A DNA stretch of 61,311 bases, taken from contig NZ_LFMD02000005.1 of assembly GCF_015776785.2 (NCBI RefSeq), forward strand, positions 31,930 through 93,240, in the 5' to 3' direction. The stretch is from Kitasatospora sp. SUK 42 (GTDB taxonomy: Bacteria; Actinomycetota; Actinomycetes; Streptomycetales; Streptomycetaceae). The position numbers and the translations under genes were made by a program. The first letter of the stretch is position 1, and every line of letters begins with the position of its first letter. The notes below the pieces were generated by a model that had not been told where the DNA came from, made no database searches, and saw only the letters and a list, made by a program, of their open reading frames with translations. Positions 7,729-15,686 of the stretch are shown here, piece after piece.

Positions 7729-9777
7729 GTGCCCCCGCCCGCGAACCCCGGCTTTCCGCTGCCTCCCGAGGACCGCCGACTGTCCCCGTACACGGGCTGG
7801 ACGCGAGCCCATTGGGAGGCCGTCGCCGACCGCCTGCTGGACGCCCTGCCGCCCTTCACCGGCCCGGAGGGAGCCGCGGTGCGGCCACCCGGCACGCCGA
7901 GCTGGTCCGGCCCGGAAACCGACGGCCTTGAGGGCTTCGCCCGCGCGTTCCTCCTGCTCGCCGTCCGACTCGTCGGCGCCGGGGGTGCGGACCCGGCCAA
8001 CCGCACCGAGCGCTGGGCGCTCGGGCTGGCCGCGGGCGTCCGCCGGGGCGGCCCCGAGGCCTGGCCGGACATCACCGACTGCTCCCAGCAGATCGTGGAG
8101 GCGGCATCCATCGCCGTCGGCCTGCACCTGTCCCGGCCCTGGCTCTGGGACCGGCTGGCCCCGGCGACGCAGGGCCAACTCGTCGACTGGCTCTCCCGGA
8201 TGGTCGGCCGCAGCACCCGGGACAACAACCACGTGCTCTTCCAGGTCGTCGTGGAGGAGTTCCTCGACTCCCTGGGCGCCCTCGGCGACCGCACGGAGAT
8301 CGAGGCCGGGCTGGACCGCGTCGACGCGTGGTACCGGGGCGACGGCTGGTACCAGGACGGCCCGGTCCGGCGCGGCGACCACCGCGACGACGCCGACGGG
8401 GTGGTCCGCCGAGGGGAGTCGACGTACGACGCCGGTGAACGCTTCGACTACTACAACGCCTGGGGCTTCCACTACTACACCCTGCTCTGGAGCCGGATCG
8501 CCGGCCCCCGGGGCGGCGCACGCGCCGCCGTCTACCGGCAACGCCTGCGCGCCTTCCTGGCCCAGTACGTCCGCCTCTTCGGCGCGGACGGGGCGCCGGT
8601 GCACCACGGGCGTTCGCTCTCCTACCGGTTCGCCTGCCTCGCCCCGGTGTGGCTCGGGGCCGAGGAGGACGCGACACCCCTGCCGCCCGGGCTCACGCGC
8701 CGGCTCGCGAACGCGACGCTGCGCCACTTCGTCCGCAACGGGGCCATCGACGAACGGGGGCTGCTGCCGCTGGGCTGGTACCGGCCGTTCCGGCCCTCGG
8801 CCCAGGCCTACAGCGGCCCCGGCTCGCCGTACGCCGCGAGCAAGGGCTTCCTCGGACTGCTGATTCCTCAGGATCACCCCGTCTGGACGGCGCCCGAGGA
8901 GGAGCTGCCCGTCGAGCACGCGAGCCGCACGACGGCGCTCCCCGTCCCCGGCTTCCTCGTCCACGCCACCCGCGAGGACGGCCTGGTCCGGCTGCTCAAC
9001 CACGGGAGCCACTACCTGACCCCGCCGCCGGGTACGCGCCGCGACGACCCGCACTACGCGAAGTTCGCCTACTCCACGCGAACCGGCCCCGAAGTCGGAG
9101 GTGCGGCACGGGAGCAGCGCCTCGACAACCACATCGCCCTCGTCTCACCGGGCGGGCAGGTCTCCCGGCGCGAGCGCATCCACCGCGTCGGTGTCACCGA
9201 CCACTACGCCGCGTCCTGGCACCGGCCCCGGATGGACGACGACGTGCTGCCGGCCGACTGCCGCATCGACAGCGTGTCCGTCGTGATCGGCGCCTGGGAG
9301 GTGCGGGTGCACCGTGTGGCCGCACCCGCCGGCCACACGATCCGCGAGGGCGGCTACGCGCTCGCCGATCACGCCCCGCTCTCCGCCGACATCGATGGCA
9401 CCCGCGCCACCGTGCGACGCGGCGACGGGCTCGTCAGCGCCATCGCCGGACTGTACGGGTGGACCGGGGCGCACGTCCGGCACGGGTACGGCTCGAACGC
9501 CTTCGGAACGCGTTCCGCCGTGCCGTACTGCTCGGCCGTCACCACCGCCTGCCCGGACTCGACGACGGCGGCGGTTCGGGAATCGATCCACGTGTCCGCC
9601 GTCCTGCTCACCGCCCGTGGGGGGAATCCCGCTCACGAGGTGCTCCCGTACGGCCTCTCGGCGAGCGTCGACGGCCTCGTCGTGCGGCTGGAACTCCAGG
9701 GCCACAGGCCATGGCTGATCAGGCCCGGTACGGCGCGGCCGGTCGTCGGAGGGCCGCATGCCGTCCACGCCGAGTGA
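7729..9777 (+). CDS. DUF2264-domain protein (possible glycoside hydrolase)
   Basis: 682 residues from the GTG at 7729, preceded by AAGAGGAG. The N-terminal two thirds match the DUF2264 pattern I know: LSPYTGWTRAHW, DNNHVLFQVVVEEFL, GDGWYQDG, RFDYYNAWGFHYYTLLW. This is an alpha/alpha-barrel-like fold related to unsaturated or ordinary uronyl hydrolases; some members are thought to act on glycosides. The C-terminal 250 residues look like a beta-sandwich. No signal peptide is visible, so it is cytoplasmic. With a glycosyltransferase in the same locus, a temporary sugar could be added and later removed, but no catalytic residue can be assigned by eye. Confidence 0.72.
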   Translation: MPPPANPGFPLPPEDRRLSPYTGWTRAHWEAVADRLLDALPPFTGPEGAAVRPPGTPSWSGPETDGLEGFARAFLLLAVRLVGAGGADPANRTERWALGLAAGVRRGGPEAWPDITDCSQQIVEAASIAVGLHLSRPWLWDRLAPATQGQLVDWLSRMVGRSTRDNNHVLFQVVVEEFLDSLGALGDRTEIEAGLDRVDAWYRGDGWYQDGPVRRGDHRDDADGVVRRGESTYDAGERFDYYNAWGFHYYTLLWSRIAGPRGGARAAVYRQRLRAFLAQYVRLFGADGAPVHHGRSLSYRFACLAPVWLGAEEDATPLPPGLTRRLANATLRHFVRNGAIDERGLLPLGWYRPFRPSAQAYSGPGSPYAASKGFLGLLIPQDHPVWTAPEEELPVEHASRTTALPVPGFLVHATREDGLVRLLNHGSHYLTPPPGTRRDDPHYAKFAYSTRTGPEVGGAAREQRLDNHIALVSPGGQVSRRERIHRVGVTDHYAASWHRPRMDDDVLPADCRIDSVSVVIGAWEVRVHRVAAPAGHTIREGGYALADHAPLSADIDGTRATVRRGDGLVSAIAGLYGWTGAHVRHGYGSNAFGTRSAVPYCSAVTTACPDSTTAAVRESIHVSAVLLTARGGNPAHEVLPYGLSASVDGLVVRLELQGHRPWLIRPGTARPVVGGPHAVHAE

Positions 9778-10543
9778 GATCTTCGCTTCGGGAGCGTCGC
9801 ACTACGCCCGTCATCAGCCGCGGTATCCGCGGGAACTCTACGACTCCCTCGTCGGGGAATTCGAGCTGAACGGGACCCAGACGGTCCTCGATCTCGGAAG
9901 CGGACCCGGCACCCTCTCCCTCCCGCTGTCCCGGCTGGTCGCCCGGGTCATCGCCGTGGACCCGGAACCGGGCATGCTCGAACAGGGGCAGATGACCGCC
10001 GAACGGCGGAACCTCGGCAACATCGAGTGGAGGCGAGGAGACTCCTCCGATCTGCGCGCGCTGGGCCTTCCTCCACTGGACCTCTGCGTCATGGGGAGGT
10101 CGTTCCACTGGATGTCCCGCGAGCAGGTCCTCGTCGACCTCGGCGCGCTCGTCAACCACCGGGGCGGGGTGGTCATCGTCTCCACGAAGCCGTTCGAAAC
10201 GGAGTGGACCCGTGCCGTCGACGAGGTGCGGGACCGGTACCGGACCCTCCCCGGGAGCCCGGACGACGGCTCCTACCCGGAGCCGGAGGTCTCGCACCGT
10301 GAAATCCTCCTGAGCTCCCCTTTCCCCCGCGTCACGGCCGAGCACTGGACGTACCGCGTCGACCACACCCTCGACGACGTCGTCGGCCTCCAGTTCTCGC
10401 ACTCCTCCTTCACCCCCGCCCGGCTCGGCGCCCGGAAGGACGCCTTCGAACGGGACCTGCGGACGGCGCTGGCCGACCTCAGCCCTGACGGCCACTTCGA
10501 ACAGACCGTCCGCACCGAGGCGCTGACAGCCACGCGGAGGTGA
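9758..10543 (+). CDS. Class I SAM-dependent methyltransferase
   Basis: 261 residues. The SAM motif I VLDLGSGPG lies at 43-51 and the acidic motif II VIAVDPEPGM follows. The N-terminus (FASGASHYARHQPRYP) matches the family of small-molecule methyltransferases with a fused helical cap. The ATG at 9758 has GGAGGG just upstream and overlaps the DUF2264 gene by 20 nt, so the two are co-translated. The substrate is unknown; an O- or N-methylation of the cluster product is the natural guess. Confidence 0.87.
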   Translation: MPSTPSEIFASGASHYARHQPRYPRELYDSLVGEFELNGTQTVLDLGSGPGTLSLPLSRLVARVIAVDPEPGMLEQGQMTAERRNLGNIEWRRGDSSDLRALGLPPLDLCVMGRSFHWMSREQVLVDLGALVNHRGGVVIVSTKPFETEWTRAVDEVRDRYRTLPGSPDDGSYPEPEVSHREILLSSPFPRVTAEHWTYRVDHTLDDVVGLQFSHSSFTPARLGARKDAFERDLRTALADLSPDGHFEQTVRTEALTATRR

Positions 10544-10549
10544 GGACGT

Positions 10550-11173
10550 CTACTGCTTGACGAACGGGAACGGCTCGTTCGGGGCCGGCACGCCGAGGAA
10601 GGGGGCGAGCCGTTCGTATCCCTGGCCCGCGACGATGTCGAGGACCAGCAGATCGTCCTGCCGGTCCGCGAAGTAGCGGGTCACTTCGGCGACGTGCCGT
10701 CGGTACACCCCGCGGAACCGTTCCGCGTGGAACGCGTGGCAGCCGTAGACCGCGGACCTCAGGAAGAGCTGGACGTCGAGGTGGACCTCGCTCCGGTCGG
10801 CCTGGTGCGGCGTGGGCCGCTCCCAGTGCCTCCGGCAGGACCGCAGCCAGCTCTCCTCCTCGCGGACGGTCAGCACGAACCTGCTGCCCGGCCAGGCGCG
10901 GTCGAGATCCTGGTAGTAGGGCACGACGGTGATGTCCGTGATGCCGTCGTGCGATTCGAGCAGCGGGAACCGCGCGCTGCCGGCCAGCAGCGTCCCGTAG
11001 GTGGCCCGGTCGGCGGGGTAGTGGGCGACGTCGAATCCCAGGACGCCCAGGGCCGCGGTCAGGGAGCGCGTGCCCGTGTGCGACAGACCGACGCCGAAGA
11101 TCTTCGGGCTCGTGGAACCGGCCCGCGGTTCAGGGGATTCGCTCACGGAGGTACCAACGACGAGGAGTCCCAC
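10550..11173 (-). CDS. PAPS-dependent sulfotransferase-like protein
   Basis: 207 residues. FGVGLSHTGTRSLTAAL (27-43) fits the 5'-phosphosulfate loop of the sulfotransferase family seen in small bacterial members, and RFVLTVREEESWLRS fits the 3'-phosphate loop with a conserved Arg and Ser. It should transfer sulfate from PAPS to a hydroxyl or amine. The adjacent PAPS-forming genes support this strongly. The start is uncertain: GTG 11173 or GTG 11146, neither with a good ribosome site. It is convergent with the methyltransferase (6-nt gap) and divergent from cysC. Confidence 0.78.
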   Translation of the reverse strand: MGLLVVGTSVSESPEPRAGSTSPKIFGVGLSHTGTRSLTAALGVLGFDVAHYPADRATYGTLLAGSARFPLLESHDGITDITVVPYYQDLDRAWPGSRFVLTVREEESWLRSCRRHWERPTPHQADRSEVHLDVQLFLRSAVYGCHAFHAERFRGVYRRHVAEVTRYFADRQDDLLVLDIVAGQGYERLAPFLGVPAPNEPFPFVKQ

Positions 11174-11244
11174 GAGGTGCGGACCACGGAGTTCCGGGCC
11201 CGCCCGGCATCGTGTCGTCGGGGCGGCGGCCTCGTTCTACGGGT

Positions 11245-11823
11245 GTGAACGATCCGTCCCGCCCCGCCGCCTCCTGCGCCGGTTTCCCGGGGGCCACGGT
11301 CTGGTTGACCGGCCTGCCCAGCGCCGGCAAGTCGACCATCGCGCAGGCCCTCGCCGCACGGTTGCGCGCCGAGGCTCGCCGGACCGAGGTGCTGGACGGG
11401 GACGACATGCGCGGCCTGCTCTCGGCCGACCTCGGCTTCTCACGGGCCGACCGGGACGCCAACGTCCGGCGGGTGGGCCTGGTGGCCGAACTGCTCGCCC
11501 GCAACGGCGTCCTCGCGCTGGTGCCCGTCATCGCCCCGTACGCGCAGGCCCGCGACGCCGTGCGCGAGCGGCACGAGAGGTCGGGGACCGCGTACCTGGA
11601 GGTCCATGTCGCGGCGCCGGTCGAGGTCTGCGCCCGGCGCGACGTCAAGGGCCTCTACGCGCGGCAGCGCGAGGGCCTGCTCACCGGGCTCACCGGTGTG
11701 GACGCCCCGTACGAGGAGCCGTCGCGGCCGGACCTGAGGCTGGACACGGATCGGCAGAGCGCGGCCGAGTCGGTCGTGGCGCTGCGCGCGCTCCTGATCG
11801 ACCGGGGGCTGTGCACGCCATGA
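11245..11823 (+). CDS. cysC: Adenylylsulfate (APS) kinase
   Basis: 192 residues from the GTG at 11245 (GTG 11212 is an alternative). It phosphorylates APS at the 3' position to give PAPS. Evidence: P-loop GLPSAGKST (23-31), the DGDDMRGLLSADLGFSRADRDAN substrate region (split across about 50-72), and the lid with RDVKGLYARQREG. Stop and cysD start overlap as ATGA. The pairing with cysD and a sulfotransferase indicates a dedicated sulfation supply and not general sulfur assimilation. Confidence 0.92.
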   Translation: MNDPSRPAASCAGFPGATVWLTGLPSAGKSTIAQALAARLRAEARRTEVLDGDDMRGLLSADLGFSRADRDANVRRVGLVAELLARNGVLALVPVIAPYAQARDAVRERHERSGTAYLEVHVAAPVEVCARRDVKGLYARQREGLLTGLTGVDAPYEEPSRPDLRLDTDRQSAAESVVALRALLIDRGLCTP

Positions 11824-12758
11824 CGGCCATCGGGGCCTCGGCCGACGGCCCGAGCGCGTGCCCGCCGGTCCCGTCCCCGCTCGACCAGTTGGAGTCGGAC
11901 GCCGTCCACGTCATCCGGGAGGCGGTGGGCGAGTCCGAGCGGCCCGTGCTGCTCTTCTCGGGCGGCAAGGACTCCATCGTCCTGCTGCATCTGGCCCGCA
12001 AGGCGTTCAGCCCGGCGCCGCTGCCCTTCCCGCTGCTCCACGTCGACACCGGGCACAACTTCCCGGAGGTCCTCGCCCACCGGGACCACGTGGTCGCCGC
12101 ACACGGGCTGTGCCTGTACGTCGCCTCCGTCCAGGAGTTCATCGACGACGGGCGGCTGCGCGAGCGCCCCGACGGCAGCCGCAACGTGCTGCAGACCGTT
12201 CCCCTGACGGCCGCGATCGAGCAGCACGGGTTCGACGCGGTGTTCGGCGGTGCCCGCCGGGACGAGGACCGGGCCCGGGCCAAGGAGCGGGTGTTCTCGA
12301 TCCGCGACGAGTCCGGCGGCTGGGACCCCCGGCGCCAGCGCCCCGAGCTCTGGCGGCTCTACAACGCCCGGTGCGGCCCCGGCGAGCACGTCCGGGTCTT
12401 CCCGCTGTCCGACTGGACCGAGCTCGACGTCTGGCAGTACGTCGCGCGCGAGCGGATCGGCCTCCCCGCGCTCTACTACGCCCACCGCCGGAAGGTGTTC
12501 GCCCGCGGCGGCATGTGGCTCACCCCCGGCGTCTGGGGCGGCCCGGGGGAGGGCGAGCGGCTGGAGACCCGACGGGTGCGCTACCGCACCGTCGGCGACA
12601 TGTCCTGCACCGGAGCCGTCGACTCGGACGCGACGACCCCTGCTCAGGTCATCGCGGAACTCGCGGCCTGCCGCTCGACGGAGCGCGGCGCCACCCGTGC
12701 GGACGACCGGTTCTCCGAGGCCGCGATGGAGGACCGCAAGCGGGAGGGGTACTTCTGA
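11820..12758 (+). CDS. cysD: Sulfate adenylyltransferase subunit 2
   Basis: 312 residues. Forms APS from ATP and sulfate together with the GTPase CysN. PP-loop SGGKDS at 47-52; FGGARRDEDRARAKERVFS and the C-terminal MEDRKREGYF are CysD-specific and separate it from CysH. The gene normally following, cysN, is missing: the next gene is an unrelated phosphatase. CysN must come from elsewhere, probably the primary assimilation operon. Confidence 0.92.
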   Translation: MTAIGASADGPSACPPVPSPLDQLESDAVHVIREAVGESERPVLLFSGGKDSIVLLHLARKAFSPAPLPFPLLHVDTGHNFPEVLAHRDHVVAAHGLCLYVASVQEFIDDGRLRERPDGSRNVLQTVPLTAAIEQHGFDAVFGGARRDEDRARAKERVFSIRDESGGWDPRRQRPELWRLYNARCGPGEHVRVFPLSDWTELDVWQYVARERIGLPALYYAHRRKVFARGGMWLTPGVWGGPGEGERLETRRVRYRTVGDMSCTGAVDSDATTPAQVIAELAACRSTERGATRADDRFSEAAMEDRKREGYF

Positions 12759-12873
12759 CCACGGGCGGAACCCGGGCCACCCGGCCCCGACCGGGCCACG
12801 TTCGCGCGGGCACTTCGCCCCCATCAGCGTAGTGCGCCCCGCTCGCGCCCGGGGTGCGGTGGATCATGGGTGT

Positions 12874-15651
12874 ATGGCCAGAGACAAGGGCCGCTCTTCC
12901 TGGCTCCCCCCGGGTCGATCGGGTAGCCGTCGTGAGCGGCGACATCCACGCCCGGCCCCGAGGGAGCGGTCGCCGCGACGTCTGCGGTCGGTGATGAGCA
13001 TCCACAGTGTCGCCGGTCAGATGTTCGTCCTCCAGGTGTCGATCGTGCTGCTGCTGGTGGTGACGGCCGTCGTCGCGATGCTGATCCAGTCCCGCAGCGA
13101 CCGGTTCGACGCGGCGCGCGACCGCTCGCTCGCCGCGGCGCAGGCCTTCGCCCACGCTCCCGGTCTGGTGGCGGCGATGCAGGGCCCCGACCCCACCGCG
13201 GTGCTCCAGCCGCTGGCCGACGAGGCCCGCAAGGCCGCCGGGGTCGACTTCGTCGTGGTGACCGACCGCAATGGCATCCGCTACACCCACCCCGATCCGT
13301 CGCAGATCGGCAAGAGGTTCGTCGGCACCATCGAGCCGTCGCTGCACGGCCAGGTCACCATCGAGCAGGTGCACGGCCCGCTCGGCTTCGAGTACCAGGC
13401 GGTCGTGCCGGTGGAGGACTCCCACGGCGCGGTCGTCGGCATCGTCGCGTCCGGCATGAAGGTCGCCAATGTGAGCAGCGCGTTCAACCGTCAGCTGCCG
13501 GTCGTCCTGGGCGCCGGCGCCGCCGCGCTCGGCCTGGCCACGGCCGGTACGGCGCTGGTGGGCAGACGGCTCCTGCGGCAGACCCGCGGCCTGGGGCCGG
13601 AGGAGATGACCCGGATGTACGAGCACCACGACGCGGTGCTGCACGCGGTGCGCGAGGGCGTGGCCATCGTGGGCGGCGACGGCCGGGTCCTGCTCGCCAA
13701 CGACGAGGCGCGCCGGCTGCTCGACCTGCCCCCCGACGTGGAGGGGCGCACCGTCGCCGAGCTCGATCTCGCCCCCCGCACGGCGGAGCTGCTGCTCTCC
13801 GACCGCGCGGTGACCGACGAGGTGCTCCCCGTCGGTGACCGCCTGCTGGCCGTGAACAACCGCCCCACCGACAGCGGGGGAGGTCCACCGGGCAGCGTCA
13901 CGACCCTGCGGGACTCCACCGAGCTGCGCGCCCTCGCGGGGAAGGCCGAGGTCGCCCGCAGCCGGCTCAGGCTGCTGTACGAGGCGAGCGTGGCCATCGG
14001 CACGACCCTGGACATCCGGCGCACCGCGCAGGAGCTCGTCGGGACGGCCGCCCAGGAGTTCTGCGACTACGCCTCCGCCGACCTCGCCGAAGCCGTCCTG
14101 CACGGCGAGGAACCGCGGCCCCTGGCGGCCGACGCCCCGGTGGAGCTGCGGCGGGTGGCGGTCGCGGGCGCCCGGGCCGATTCGCCGCTGTACCCCGAGG
14201 GGGAGCTGGTCAGGTGGGCCCAGGGCACCCCGCAGACGACGGGGTTCGTCAGCGGGCGCCCGACGCTGGTCACCGAGCTGGCGACCGACACCGGCTGGCG
14301 CAGGCAGGACGCCGAGCGGACGGAGGCGGTGCTGGAGTTCGGCCTGGCCTCGCTGATGGTCGTCCCGCTCTCGGCCCGGGGCGTGCTGATGGGCATCGCC
14401 TGCTTCTGGCGCAGCCGGGGCAGAGGGCCGTTCGAGGAGGAGGACCTGTCCCTGGCCGAGGAGCTGGCCGCCCGGGCCGCCGTGTCCATCGACAACGCCC
14501 GCCGCTACACGCGCGAGCACACGATGGCCGTCACTTTGCAGCACAGCCTGTTGCCGCGCGCGCTGCCCGAGCAGAGCGCCCTCGACATCGCCTACCGCTA
14601 CCTCCCCGCCCAGGCGGGGGTCGGCGGCGACTGGTTCGACGTCATCCCGTTGCCGGGCACCCGGGTCGCGCTCGTCGTCGGCGACGTGGTCGGCCACGGC
14701 CTGCACGCGGCCGCGACCATGGGCCGCCTGCGCACCGCCGTCCAGAACTTCTCCACCCTCGACCTGCCGCCGGACGAGCTCCTCGGGCACCTGGACGAAC
14801 TGGTCGCCCACATCGACCAGGAGACGGCCGCGGCCGAGGGGGAGCTCGCGATCACGGGCGCCACCTGCCTCTACGCCATCTACGACCCCACCACCGCCAC
14901 CTGCGCCCTGGCCCGGGCGGGCCATCCGCCGCCCGCCCTCGTCCACGCGGACGGCACGGTGGAGATCCTGATGCTCCCCGCCGGCCCGCCGCTCGGCCTG
15001 GGCGGGATGCCCTTCGAGGCCACCGAGGTGCGGGTGCCGGAGGGCAGCAGCCTGGTCCTCTACACCGACGGCCTCATCGAGGACCGCACCCGGGACATCA
15101 GCGTCGGCCTGGAGATCCTCACCGCCACGCTGGCCCACGCCGACCGGTCGCCCCAGGAGGTCTGCGACGCCGTGATCGACGCCCTGCTGCCCGCCCGCCA
15201 GACCGACGACATCGCCCTGCTCGTCGCCCGCACCCGCGTGCTGGCGCCCGACCGGACCACCGAGTGGGAGGTGACCGCGACTCCCGCGGCCGTGGCCCAG
15301 GCCCGCGCCGAGGCGACCCGACAGCTCACCGAGTGGGGCCTGGAGGAGTCCGTCTTCGTCACCGAGCTGGTGCTCAGCGAGCTGGTGACCAACGCCATCC
15401 GCTACGCGAGCGGACCGATCAGGGTCCGGCTGCTGTACGACCGCACGCTGATCTGCGAGGTCGCCGACACCAGCAGCACCGCCCCGCACCTGCGGTACGC
15501 GGCCGCCGAGGACGAGGGCGGCCGCGGCCTGTTCCTCGTCGCGCAGCTCGCCGAACGCTGGGGCGTGCGCTACACCCCCGAGGGCAAGACGATCTGGGCC
15601 GAGCAGCTGCTGCAACCGAGCGGCCTGTTGGACTGGCCCGTGGGCGGGTAG
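12874..15651 (+). CDS. Membrane sensor PP2C (SpoIIE-type) phosphatase with PAS, GAF and ATPase domains
   Basis: 925 residues from the ATG at 12874. Order: basic N-terminus, TM1 (about 50-72), extracytoplasmic sCache-like sensor with the CitA/DcuS-type signature RNGIRYTHPDPSQIGKRFVG (132-151), TM2 (about 208-230), PAS (about 250-345), GAF (about 365-535), SpoIIE PP2C domain (GGDWFDVIPL, VVGDVVGHG, LVLYTDGLIE) and an HATPase of the anti-sigma type (VTELVLSELVTNAIRYA, GGRGLFLVAQL). This is a common streptomycete architecture that controls anti-sigma-factor antagonists. The citrate/dicarboxylate-like motif suggests a carboxylate signal. It stands alone and is probably not part of the neighbouring cluster. 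Confidence 0.9.
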   Translation: MARDKGRSSWLPPGRSGSRRERRHPRPAPRERSPRRLRSVMSIHSVAGQMFVLQVSIVLLLVVTAVVAMLIQSRSDRFDAARDRSLAAAQAFAHAPGLVAAMQGPDPTAVLQPLADEARKAAGVDFVVVTDRNGIRYTHPDPSQIGKRFVGTIEPSLHGQVTIEQVHGPLGFEYQAVVPVEDSHGAVVGIVASGMKVANVSSAFNRQLPVVLGAGAAALGLATAGTALVGRRLLRQTRGLGPEEMTRMYEHHDAVLHAVREGVAIVGGDGRVLLANDEARRLLDLPPDVEGRTVAELDLAPRTAELLLSDRAVTDEVLPVGDRLLAVNNRPTDSGGGPPGSVTTLRDSTELRALAGKAEVARSRLRLLYEASVAIGTTLDIRRTAQELVGTAAQEFCDYASADLAEAVLHGEEPRPLAADAPVELRRVAVAGARADSPLYPEGELVRWAQGTPQTTGFVSGRPTLVTELATDTGWRRQDAERTEAVLEFGLASLMVVPLSARGVLMGIACFWRSRGRGPFEEEDLSLAEELAARAAVSIDNARRYTREHTMAVTLQHSLLPRALPEQSALDIAYRYLPAQAGVGGDWFDVIPLPGTRVALVVGDVVGHGLHAAATMGRLRTAVQNFSTLDLPPDELLGHLDELVAHIDQETAAAEGELAITGATCLYAIYDPTTATCALARAGHPPPALVHADGTVEILMLPAGPPLGLGGMPFEATEVRVPEGSSLVLYTDGLIEDRTRDISVGLEILTATLAHADRSPQEVCDAVIDALLPARQTDDIALLVARTRVLAPDRTTEWEVTATPAAVAQARAEATRQLTEWGLEESVFVTELVLSELVTNAIRYASGPIRVRLLYDRTLICEVADTSSTAPHLRYAAAEDEGGRGLFLVAQLAERWGVRYTPEGKTIWAEQLLQPSGLLDWPVGG

Positions 15652-15686
15652 GCCGCGCCCGGCGCGGACTCCCCGAGAGGCCGCCG

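Noticed and set aside
333..12758. Identification as a nucleocidin cluster
   Set aside because: It shares the theme of nucleoside plus sulfation genes, but the gene set (MoaA, RdgB-like, Nudix-kinase, DUF2264) is not the one I remember, so naming the product would be a guess.
12759..12873. CCCGG/CCGGG dyad after cysD as a terminator
   Set aside because: Only 5 bp of perfect pairing in very GC-rich sequence; not distinguishable from chance.
12649..15615. 988-codon open frame antisense to the SpoIIE-type phosphatase
   Set aside because: Shadow frame caused by very high GC in third codon positions; the translation is Gln/Arg/Gly-rich with no domain, and the plus strand holds a clear multi-domain protein.
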